A stretch of 64,000 nucleotides of DNA, from contig NZ_NKCN01000019.1 of NCBI RefSeq assembly GCF_002245535.1, positions 52,089 through 116,088 of the forward strand. The letters are read 5' to 3'. This document shows, in pieces, positions 42,533 through 48,795 of this stretch. The position numbers and the translations under genes are program-made. Positions within the stretch are counted from its first letter, which is position 1. Each line of letters begins with the position of its first letter. The stretch is from Mycobacterium lehmannii (lineage in GTDB: Bacteria; Actinomycetota; Actinomycetes; Mycobacteriales; Mycobacteriaceae). The notes under the pieces are model-generated. The model was given only the letters and a program-made list of their open reading frames with translations, was not told where the DNA came from and made no database searches.

Positions 42533-42937
42533 ATGGCGAGCGTGTTCACGAAGATCATCAACGGGGAGCTACCAGGCCGGTTCGTCTACGAGGACGACGA
42601 CATCGTCGCCTTCCTGACGATCGCCCCGATCACCCAGGGCCACACGCTCGTTGTGCCGCGAGCCGAGATCGACAACTGGCAGGACGTCGAGCCCACGGTC
42701 TTCGGCCGCGTCATGGAGGTGTCACAGCTGATCGGCAAGGCCGTGGTCAAGGCGTTCCCCGCCGAACGGGCCGGGGTGATCATCGCCGGGATGGAAGTGC
42801 CTCATCTGCACGTGCACGTCTTTCCCACCAACAATCTCGCCGATTTCGGATTCGCCAACGCCGACCAGAACCCGTCGCAGGAATCCCTCGACGAGGCCCA
42901 GACCAAAATCAAGGCGGCACTGGCTCAGCTGACCTGA
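42533..42937 (+). CDS. HIT-family nucleotide-binding protein (Rv0759c-like)
   Basis: A 134-residue histidine-triad protein. It begins MASVFTKIINGELPGRFVYEDDDIVAF, carries APITQGHTLVVPR, and ends the core with the triad VPHLHVHVFP. Such enzymes hydrolyse nucleotidyl-phosphoramidates or related adducts. ATG 42533 is chosen because the sequence from there is conserved HIT-like; ATG 42521 four codons earlier is a possible alternative. It is convergent with phoR, overlapping it by 13 nt. Confidence 0.92.
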   Translation: MASVFTKIINGELPGRFVYEDDDIVAFLTIAPITQGHTLVVPRAEIDNWQDVEPTVFGRVMEVSQLIGKAVVKAFPAERAGVIIAGMEVPHLHVHVFPTNNLADFGFANADQNPSQESLDEAQTKIKAALAQLT

Positions 42938-44343
42938 GCCGCCACGTCGACGATGCGCGGCAGGCTGACCCGAAACGTGCACCCCTGCCCCGGCGCGGTG
43001 GTGACATCGACCGTTCCGCCGTGGGCCAGAACCAACGAGTCGACGATCGACAGTCCCAGCCCGGTGCCGCCGCTTGCCCGGGTGCGCGACGAGTCCGCGC
43101 GATAAAACCGTTCGAACACCCGTCGCGCGTCGTCTTCCGTCATACCCGGCCCCTCGTCGCACACCTCCAGCACCGCGCGGTCGCCCGCGGTGCCCACCCG
43201 CACCGTCACCCCGGCGGTTTCTGGAGTGTGCTGAAGCGCGTTGCCCATCAGGTTGCCCAGCACCTGGCGCAGTCGGGCTTCGTCGCCAAGCACTTCCGGG
43301 GTGCCGGGCCCATCGAGCACCTCCAACCTGATCGCTCGCTTGGGGGCGATGGAGCGCCCGTCGTGGACCGCGTCGGTGGCCAGGGTCAGCAGATCGACGC
43401 GCCGGCGCTCGAGTGGGCGTTGCGCGTCGAGGCGGGCGAGAAGCAGAAGGTCCTCCACGAGCAAGCCCATCCGGCCGGACTCGCTCTCGATGCGGCTCAT
43501 CAGCATCTCGACGTCGCGTACCGCGCCCTGCCGGTACAACTCGGCGAATCCACGGATGGTGGTCAGCGGCGTGCGGAGCTCATGGCTGGCGTCGGTGATG
43601 AACCGTCGCATCCGCTCCTCGGAACTGCGGGCCTGCTCGGCGGAGGCCTCGGAGGCCGCCATGGCGGTCTGGATCTGGGCGAGCATGCCGTTGAGCGCTG
43701 ACGACAGTCGGCCCACCTCGGTGCGCGGATCACGCTGGGGGACACGGCGATCGAATTCGCCTGCCGCGATCGCCGCCGCGGTCTGCTCGACTTCGACCAG
43801 CGGACGCAGGCTGCGGTGCACCACCGCATAGCCGACCACCCCGAGCACCACCAGCACCGCCAGCCCGATCCCCACCTGCGCGTAAATCAACTCGCGCACT
43901 GTGGTCTGCACAGCGGAGAAGTCGACGGCGACAGTGACCACCCCGTCGGGGCTGCGGACCGTCATCGCGCGCCACTGCACATCGGAGCCGTGCAGCGAGC
44001 CGATGGTGACCGGCTCCGAACCCACGTCGTTGTCGGCGGGCAGCGCCGGTTCCGCATCTCGGTCGTTGACGGCGATCCAGATGTGGCCGTCGGCTCCGAC
44101 GCCGCGGACATAGAAATTCGTCGGCGGCCGTGCGGGGTTGGGACTTTCCAGCGCATCGTCGGACCCCTGGCGCGGCGCCTGGGCCCACCCTCGCGAAGCG
44201 TCGAGCAGTTCTTGGTCGACGCGGTTGCTCAGCGTGTGGCGCAGGATCGTGGTGACCGCCACGCCGGATGCGAGCAGACCGCACGCCACCAGCAGCAGGG
44301 TGGCCGCCACCAACGCCACCCTCAGCGGCACACGTGCGGTCAT
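42925..44343 (-). CDS. phoR: Sensor histidine kinase PhoR
   Basis: A 472-residue membrane sensor kinase. TM1 is about residues 8-34 and TM2 about 153-176, with an extracytoplasmic sensing loop between. HAMP follows (LRPLVEVEQTAAAIAAGEFD). The phosphoacceptor His is in FITDASHELRTPLTT, and the HATPase motifs are GNLMGNALQHTPE, DEGPGMTEDDARRVFERF and GGTGLGLSI. PhoR senses acidic pH and related cues and phosphorylates PhoP, controlling lipid metabolism and virulence-type functions. It is 66 nt downstream of phoP; the gap has a dispersed repeat. Confidence 0.96.
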   Translation of the reverse strand: MTARVPLRVALVAATLLLVACGLLASGVAVTTILRHTLSNRVDQELLDASRGWAQAPRQGSDDALESPNPARPPTNFYVRGVGADGHIWIAVNDRDAEPALPADNDVGSEPVTIGSLHGSDVQWRAMTVRSPDGVVTVAVDFSAVQTTVRELIYAQVGIGLAVLVVLGVVGYAVVHRSLRPLVEVEQTAAAIAAGEFDRRVPQRDPRTEVGRLSSALNGMLAQIQTAMAASEASAEQARSSEERMRRFITDASHELRTPLTTIRGFAELYRQGAVRDVEMLMSRIESESGRMGLLVEDLLLLARLDAQRPLERRRVDLLTLATDAVHDGRSIAPKRAIRLEVLDGPGTPEVLGDEARLRQVLGNLMGNALQHTPETAGVTVRVGTAGDRAVLEVCDEGPGMTEDDARRVFERFYRADSSRTRASGGTGLGLSIVDSLVLAHGGTVDVTTAPGQGCTFRVSLPRIVDVAAQVS

Positions 44344-44391
44344 CTACTCATTGTCGGCGCGCCTGCGGTTCCGCTCATCACGGTTGTCTGT

Positions 44392-44411
44392 TCTTCGCGC
44401 AAGCGCTCATC
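44392..44411 (-). repeat. Dispersed intercistronic repeat, copy 2 (phoP-phoR gap)
   Basis: Identical 20-mer to 24157-24176 and in the same orientation relative to the flanking minus-strand genes. Its last two bases overlap the phoP stop codon. It sits between the stop of phoP and the start of phoR. Confidence 0.8.
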
Positions 44412-45129
44412 ACCGTGGCTCGCGGAGCACGTACCCCACGCCGCGCAACGTGTGCAACAGGCGCTTTTCGCCCGTGTCGACTTTTCGCCGCAGATAGGAC
44501 ACGTAGGACTCGACGACGTTGACGTCACCGCCGAAGTCGTAGCGCCAGACGTGGTCGAGGATCTTGGGCTTGGACAGCACCGTCCCCGCGTTGATGATGA
44601 AGTACCGCAGCAGCGTGAACTCCGTCGGCGACAACGACACCGGCTCCCCCGCCTTCCACACCTCATGGGTGTCCTCGTCGAGTTCGATGTCGGAGAAGGA
44701 CAACCGCGAGTTGCGAGGCTCCTCGACACCACGGCCGGAGCGGCGCAGGATCACCCGCAACCGGGCCACCACCTCTTCGAGGCTGAACGGTTTGGTCACG
44801 TAGTCGTCGCCGCCGAGGGTGAGACCGGCGATCTTGTCCTGGAGCGAATCGCGGGCGGTGAGGAACAGCGCCGGGGCGTCGATACCGTCGGCGCGCAGTC
44901 GTCGCAGCAGCCCGAAACCGTCCATCCCGGGCATCATCACGTCAAGGATGACGGCGTCCGGGCGTACCTCACGCGCCTTGTCCAGCGCGGCGGGTCCGTT
45001 GGAGGCGGTGTAGACCTCGAACCCCTGGAACTTCAGGCTGACGGACAGGAGTTCGACGATGTTGGCCTCGTCGTCGACGACGAGGACCTTGGCCTCCGGT
45101 GTGTTCTCGGGTAGTGCAGGCATGGCCAC
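44410..45129 (-). CDS. phoP: Response regulator PhoP
   Basis: A 239-residue OmpR/PhoB-type regulator. The receiver domain has VLVVDDEANIVE, phosphoacceptor Asp in AVILDVMMPGMDG, the switch Thr in LFLTARDS, and the Lys in YVTKPFSLEE. The winged helix C-domain has LSPTEFTLLRYF and VVESYVSYLRRKVD. It matches Rv0757 PhoP (247 residues). The start is GTG 45129 or ATG 45123. A direct-repeat PhoP-box-like motif lies 44 nt upstream. It is divergent from the decapeptide-repeat gene and forms an operon with phoR. Confidence 0.97.
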   Translation of the reverse strand: MAMPALPENTPEAKVLVVDDEANIVELLSVSLKFQGFEVYTASNGPAALDKAREVRPDAVILDVMMPGMDGFGLLRRLRADGIDAPALFLTARDSLQDKIAGLTLGGDDYVTKPFSLEEVVARLRVILRRSGRGVEEPRNSRLSFSDIELDEDTHEVWKAGEPVSLSPTEFTLLRYFIINAGTVLSKPKILDHVWRYDFGGDVNVVESYVSYLRRKVDTGEKRLLHTLRGVGYVLREPR

Positions 45130-45172
45130 CTATTCACTGTCCGTCTGTCGCCGGTGATGTTCCTGCCAGCAG

Positions 45173-45190
45173 GCTGTGTACTTCCTGTGA
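45173..45190 (-). promoter_or_regulatory. PhoP-box-like direct repeat
   Basis: On the minus strand, TCACAGG-AAGT-ACACAGC fits the M. tuberculosis PhoP site of two 7-mers TCACAGC separated by 4 nt (11-nt periodicity), with 6 of 7 bases matching in each half. It lies between phoP and the divergent decapeptide-repeat gene, so PhoP may regulate itself and that neighbour. Confidence 0.8.
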
Positions 45191-45211
45191 GTCTTCATCT
45201 TGCGCCGTCCA

Positions 45212-45217
45212 TAGACT
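45212..45217 (+). promoter_or_regulatory. Putative -10 box (TAGACT) of the decapeptide-repeat gene
   Basis: TAGACT fits TANNNT and is 6 nt before ATG 45224, giving a leaderless start; the PhoP box is about 22 nt further upstream. Confidence 0.45.
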
Positions 45218-45223
45218 GAGGTG

Positions 45224-46045
45224 ATGAACTTCGGCAAAGCGCTGACCGATATCGCGACCGCACCGGCGCGAGCCGCCCTGGCCGTCGCCGACGCGGGCCT
45301 GGCCATGGCGACCGGGGCGGTGAGCATGGCGCAGCGCACGCTCGGCGACGCCGTCGAGGGTGGGCCCGGATCGGCGTCGTTCGCCACAATACTCGGCCTG
45401 AACGACGCGGTCGAGCGGGCGAACCGACTGGCACGTCTGATGGACGACGACGCCCCGCTGGGCCGGGCGCTGGCACCCAACGGACCCCTGGACCGGCTGC
45501 TGCGACCGGGCGGACTGGTCGACCAGCTGACCATCGAGGGTGGCCTGCTGGATCGCGTGACCGCGGAGAACGGTGCGGTCGCCCGGGCGGTGGCTCCCGG
45601 CGGGCTGGTGGACCAGCTGATGGCCGAAGGCGGCCTGGTGGACCGCATGACCACCGACGACGGCGCACTGTCGCGGGTGATCGCCCCGGGCGGGCTGGCC
45701 GATCAGCTACTGGCCAACGATGGCCTCGTGGAGCGGGTGCTACGCGAGGACGGCGTGGCCGACCGCTTACTGGCCGAGGACGGCCTGTTGGACACGCTCA
45801 CCGATCCCGACGGTCCCCTGCTCAAGCTGGCCGACGTCGCGGACACGCTGAACCGGTTGGCGCCCGGTCTAGAGGCGCTGGCGCCAACGATCGACGCCCT
45901 CCACGATGCCGTCGTGACGTTGAGCCAGGTCGTGAACCCGCTGAGCAATATCGCGGACCGGATCCCGTTGCCCGGTCGCCGGCCGCGCGCCCGTTCGACG
46001 TCGAGGACGGTGACCTCTCAACGCATCATCGACGTCGGGGAGTGA
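45224..46045 (+). CDS. Protein with 13 tandem decapeptide repeats (Rv0756c position)
   Basis: A 273-residue protein. An N-terminal Ala-rich, amphipathic segment (residues 1-45) is followed by thirteen 10-residue repeats at residues 76-205 with the pattern [G/D/N]-G-[L/A/V/P]-[V/L]-[D/E]-[R/Q]-[L/V]-x-x-[E/P], then a 65-residue tail ending in basic residues. No catalytic motif, signal peptide or transmembrane helix. It is at the divergent position of Rv0756c next to phoP. Its regular amphipathic 10-mer could form an extended solenoid or bind membranes or lipids, but the structure is unknown. The ATG at 45224 is supported by the -10 box; a GTG at 45221 is adjacent. Confidence 0.85.
   Translation: MNFGKALTDIATAPARAALAVADAGLAMATGAVSMAQRTLGDAVEGGPGSASFATILGLNDAVERANRLARLMDDDAPLGRALAPNGPLDRLLRPGGLVDQLTIEGGLLDRVTAENGAVARAVAPGGLVDQLMAEGGLVDRMTTDDGALSRVIAPGGLADQLLANDGLVERVLREDGVADRLLAEDGLLDTLTDPDGPLLKLADVADTLNRLAPGLEALAPTIDALHDAVVTLSQVVNPLSNIADRIPLPGRRPRARSTSRTVTSQRIIDVGE
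45449..45838 (+). repeat. Thirteen in-frame 30-bp repeats, with a 90-bp supra-repeat
   Basis: Residues 76-205 divide exactly into 13 ten-residue units such as NGPLDRLLRP, GGLVDQLTIE, GGLLDRVTAE, NGAVARAVAP. Units 3-5, 6-8 and 9-11 (45509-45598, 45599-45688, 45689-45778) resemble each other as a 30-residue block starting GGLVDQL, GGLVDQL and GGLADQL, showing growth by 90-bp duplication. Confidence 0.9.
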
Positions 46046-46047
46046 GC

Positions 46048-46419
46048 TCACGCGTCGGCTTCGACCGCCTCGATCGCCACTGACACGCTCTCCGGAGTCG
46101 GGGGCTGGTCTTCGGGCTGCCAACGCTGCAGCAGCAGCACGGTGGCACCCCGCAGCATCCGCACATAGTCGTCGACATCGGTTTGCTTGTAGGACTCGAT
46201 GCGCGCGGCAAGCTCAGGAACCAGCGGCTTGATGGCGGTGGCGATGCTGAGCCCGAGGCCGCCTTCAGTGCTCGCGCTCTTGTCGAGCAGCGTGAGTAGC
46301 CGTTCGACCTCGGGCCGCTCGAGTGTGGGATACACGTGCGGGAAGTCGCTGAGCAGATCGTCCTTGACAGTCACGGGGAGCGGAGTTCCCCGAACGGGTG
46401 ACCCGATAAACTCGGGCAC
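46048..46419 (-). CDS. Unknown protein, 123 residues
   Basis: Not recognised. The protein is acidic at the C-terminus (EDQPPTPESVSVAIEAVEADA) and helical in the middle, with ERPEVERLLTLLDKSASTEGGLGLSIATAIKPLVPEL. No signal peptide or transmembrane segment. It starts at GTG 46419 or at the internal GTG 46371 (VTVKDDLLSD), which lacks the first 16 residues. Its 3' end is 2 nt from the convergent decapeptide-repeat gene. It follows the HNH gene on the same strand with a 3-nt gap, so the two may be cotranscribed. Confidence 0.6.
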   Translation of the reverse strand: MPEFIGSPVRGTPLPVTVKDDLLSDFPHVYPTLERPEVERLLTLLDKSASTEGGLGLSIATAIKPLVPELAARIESYKQTDVDDYVRMLRGATVLLLQRWQPEDQPPTPESVSVAIEAVEADA

Positions 46420-46422
46420 CCG

Positions 46423-46830
46423 TCAATACGACTGGCCGTCGGCGTATCGCTGTCGCCGGTAGTGGCGGCCGCTACCGCGATTCCTTGCCTTATAAGTAGG
46501 CAGTTGACTGTCGCAGTTTGGACAAACCAGCCGCAGGTTTTCACGGCGGTTGTCGGTCGCGTCGCCATTTATGTGGTCGATTATCAGTGCGAGCGTTGAG
46601 CCATTCCACTCAGCCGTGATGCCACAGATTGCGCAACGGCTGGCCTGCTGTTCAAGCAGGTAGTCCCGAACAAAGTTGCCCTGGTAGGAAGTGCGGCCGC
46701 AGACGCCGGACTCAAGCCAAGCATTCAGAAGTACCCGCCGGCGATGTGACTGCTGACATGCACTGGAGCAGAAGACTTTCTGTTTACGGCCAACCAACTC
46801 GCGGCCGCACCCGAGACAGGCCTTCAACAT
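46423..46830 (-). CDS. HNH endonuclease with N-terminal zinc finger
   Basis: A 135-residue protein. An N-terminal zinc-binding pair, CLGCGREL and CSSACQQSHRR, is followed by an HNH nuclease core, CAICGITAEWN, then LIIDHINGDATDNRRENLRLVCPNCDSQLPT, with the catalytic His/Asn and two zinc Cys pairs. It resembles phage and mobile HNH proteins. It lies 33 nt from tRNA-Thr. Codon choice looks richer in A/T than the neighbours, suggesting recent acquisition. No integrase or att duplication was found. Confidence 0.87.
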   Translation of the reverse strand: MLKACLGCGRELVGRKQKVFCSSACQQSHRRRVLLNAWLESGVCGRTSYQGNFVRDYLLEQQASRCAICGITAEWNGSTLALIIDHINGDATDNRRENLRLVCPNCDSQLPTYKARNRGSGRHYRRQRYADGQSY

Positions 46831-46863
46831 AGAGCGACCCTAAGCAGGTCGGCCGACAAACGG

Positions 46864-46936
46864 AGCCGCGTGAGAGACTCGAACTCTCGACATTCGCCTT
46901 ACAAGGGCGATGCTCTACCAACTGAGCTAACGCGGC
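46864..46936 (-). tRNA. tRNA-Thr (anticodon UGU)
   Basis: On the minus strand a 7-bp acceptor stem GCCGCGT/ACGCGGC encloses a D-arm (TAGCTCAGTTGGTAGAGCA), an anticodon arm TCGCC-CTTGTAA-GGCGA with UGU, and a T-arm with GAGAGTTCGAGTCTCTC. CCA is not encoded. It reads ACA codons. Confidence 0.97.
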
Positions 46937-47059
46937 CGACTCGGTGAGCCTCGGCCATTCTACGACGGCATAATCATGCGATCCGCGGGACGCCCGCGCC
47001 AGCGGTTAGTAGTGCACCCACTCCATGCCGATATACGTATCATTACAGACCTAAGCGCA

Positions 47060-47845
47060 TCAGCTCGCAGCGGCGAGGAAAGATGCTTTGACCTGACTTC
47101 TCAACGTTTCCAACGCCTTTGCGAGCAGGCGCGACACATGCATCTGCGAACAGCCGATCTGCGCGGCGATCTGACTCTGCGTCATGTCCTCAAAGAAGCG
47201 CAGCGTCAGCACGTCGCGTTCGCGGCTCGGTAGGGCCGCGATCAACGGCCGCACGGTCTCGACGTCGAGTACCTTGTCGAAGCCGGCGTCGTCACCGCCG
47301 AAACTGTCCCCGATGGACGCCGAATCGTCATCGCGCATCGCCGGTATGTCGGTCGACAACGTCGAATAGTTCGACCCGGCGATCACCGCTTGCACCACCT
47401 GTTCGCGATCGACGCCGAGATCCTCGGCGATTTCGCTCGCGGTCGGTGCGCGCCCCAGGCCCTGCGCCAGCTTCGCGGTGGCCTTGTTCACCCGCATCTG
47501 GAGGTCTTTGACGGTGCGCGGGACCTTCACCGCCCACGCGTGGTCACGGAAGTGCCGACGGACCTCGCCCATCATCGTCGGTACGGCGAACGACAGGAAT
47601 TCTGTTCCGTTGTCGACGTCGAATCGATTGAGCGCATTGACCAGCCCGACACGCGCTGCCTGCACAAGATCTTCGTGTGACTCACCGCGGTTGCGGTAAC
47701 GACGTGCGATGTGATCGGCAAGCGGCAGGCAGCGCTCACAGATCAGATCGCGTTGCCGGTGGTAGGCACCCGACCCCTCATCCAGTGTTTTGAGGTGACG
47801 GAACATTTCCGTCACATCGGAATAATCGGAATTTGGTCCAGCCAC
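47060..47845 (-). CDS. SigF/SigB-family stress sigma factor
   Basis: A 261-residue group 3 sigma factor of the SigB/SigF type. Region 2 contains DLVQAARVGLVNALNRFD and TEFLSFAVPTMMGEVRRHFRD; region 3 is KLAQGLGRAPTASEIAEDLGV; region 4 is LPSRERDVLTLRFFEDMTQSQIAAQIGCSQMHVSRLL. Usually such genes are paired with an anti-sigma (RsbW/UsfX) gene; none is adjacent here. It is divergent from an RsbQ-RsbP pair. It starts at GTG 47845, with a SigF-type promoter about 65 nt upstream of the start, implying autoregulation. Probably a paralogue rather than the canonical SigF. Confidence 0.92.
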   Translation of the reverse strand: MAGPNSDYSDVTEMFRHLKTLDEGSGAYHRQRDLICERCLPLADHIARRYRNRGESHEDLVQAARVGLVNALNRFDVDNGTEFLSFAVPTMMGEVRRHFRDHAWAVKVPRTVKDLQMRVNKATAKLAQGLGRAPTASEIAEDLGVDREQVVQAVIAGSNYSTLSTDIPAMRDDDSASIGDSFGGDDAGFDKVLDVETVRPLIAALPSRERDVLTLRFFEDMTQSQIAAQIGCSQMHVSRLLAKALETLRSQVKASFLAAAS

Positions 47846-47909
47846 GCGTACGTCCGTCCCTCGAAGAATTGCAATGCGGGCTCGCGGATCTGAACCTGAT
47901 CGAGCACGT

Positions 47910-47935
47910 ATACCCTCGTAATGACCAGCCCAAAC
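47910..47935 (-). promoter_or_regulatory. SigF-type promoter (GTTT-N16-GGGTAT) of the sigma gene
   Basis: On the minus strand GTTT (47935-47932), 16 nt, then GGGTAT (47915-47910), an exact match to the mycobacterial SigF consensus GTTT-N15-17-GGGTAT. It faces the sigma gene, about 65 nt before its GTG, implying autoregulation or activation by another SigF paralogue. Confidence 0.85.
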
Positions 47936-47994
47936 GCCCTGACAGCCCGGGCGGGAGGCACAGTCGATCGGCGGTGGCTTTTAAGCTGCTGGTC

Positions 47995-48795
47995 ATGGAC
48001 GTTTGGACCCGGAATAACATCAAGATCGTTGGAAACCAGAGCGGTCCGACGCTGTTCCTAGCCCACGGTTTCGGGTGTGACCAAAACCTGTGGCGGCTCA
48101 TCGTCGACCGGCTGCAGTCGGACTTTCGCATTGTGTTGATGGACCACGTCGGCTCCGGGGCCTCGGACCCCAAGGCGTGGGACGACACCAAGTACTCGTC
48201 GCTGGACGGCTACGCCGACGACGTCGTCGAGATTCTGCGCGACCTTGATCTGCGCGACGTGGTGTTCGTCGGCCACTCGGTGGCGGCGATCATCGGTGTC
48301 CTCGCGGTCATCACCGAGCCCGACCGGATCGCCAAACTCGTCATGGTCACTCCGTCGCCTCGCTACATCGACGACGACGGCTACCTCGGCGGGTTCTCGA
48401 GGGCTGACATCGACGAACTTCTGGAGTCCCTGGAACTGAATTACCTTGGCTGGTCGCGTGCCATGGCCCCGGTGATCATGGGTAATTCCGACCGGCCGGA
48501 GCTCGCCGAGGAACTCGAGGCGTCGTTCTGCCGAACCGATCCCGACTGCGCGCGGGTGTTCGCCCGCGCCACATTCCTGTCCGACAACCGCGCCGACCTG
48601 CCGCGGGTCTCGGTACCCACGCTGATCCTGGAGTGCTCCGAGGACGCGATCGCACCGGCATCCGTCGGAGCCTATGTGCACCAACATATTTCCGGCAGCC
48701 AGCTGGTCACGCTCGATGCGACCGGCCATTGCCCCCACGTCAGCGATCCGGACGCCACGGCCCAAGCGATCGCCGAGTTCGCCCTACCGGCATGA
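47995..48795 (+). CDS. RsbQ-like alpha/beta hydrolase (energy-stress signalling)
   Basis: A 266-residue alpha/beta hydrolase strongly resembling B. subtilis RsbQ: LAHGFGCDQNLWR, LMDHVGSGASDP, SLDGYADDVVEILRDLDL, catalytic Ser 95 in FVGHSVAAIIG, YLGWSRAMAPVIMG, SFCRTDPD, catalytic Asp in LECSEDAIAPASVG and His in TGHCPHVSDPD. In Bacillus RsbQ makes or passes a small hydrophobic molecule that activates RsbP. The stop overlaps the RsbP-like start by 4 nt (ATGA). The sigma gene is divergent. ATG 47995 is the start. Confidence 0.93.
   Translation: MDVWTRNNIKIVGNQSGPTLFLAHGFGCDQNLWRLIVDRLQSDFRIVLMDHVGSGASDPKAWDDTKYSSLDGYADDVVEILRDLDLRDVVFVGHSVAAIIGVLAVITEPDRIAKLVMVTPSPRYIDDDGYLGGFSRADIDELLESLELNYLGWSRAMAPVIMGNSDRPELAEELEASFCRTDPDCARVFARATFLSDNRADLPRVSVPTLILECSEDAIAPASVGAYVHQHISGSQLVTLDATGHCPHVSDPDATAQAIAEFALPA

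Noticed and set aside
46330..46371. A second SigF-type promoter before the 123-residue unknown gene
   Set aside because: GTTT is present on the minus strand but the -10 would be GGGGAA, too far from GGGTAT.
46864..46936. tRNA-Thr as an active integration site for a prophage
   Set aside because: No integrase gene, phage structural gene or repeat of the tRNA end is seen in the window, so only a remnant is suggested.
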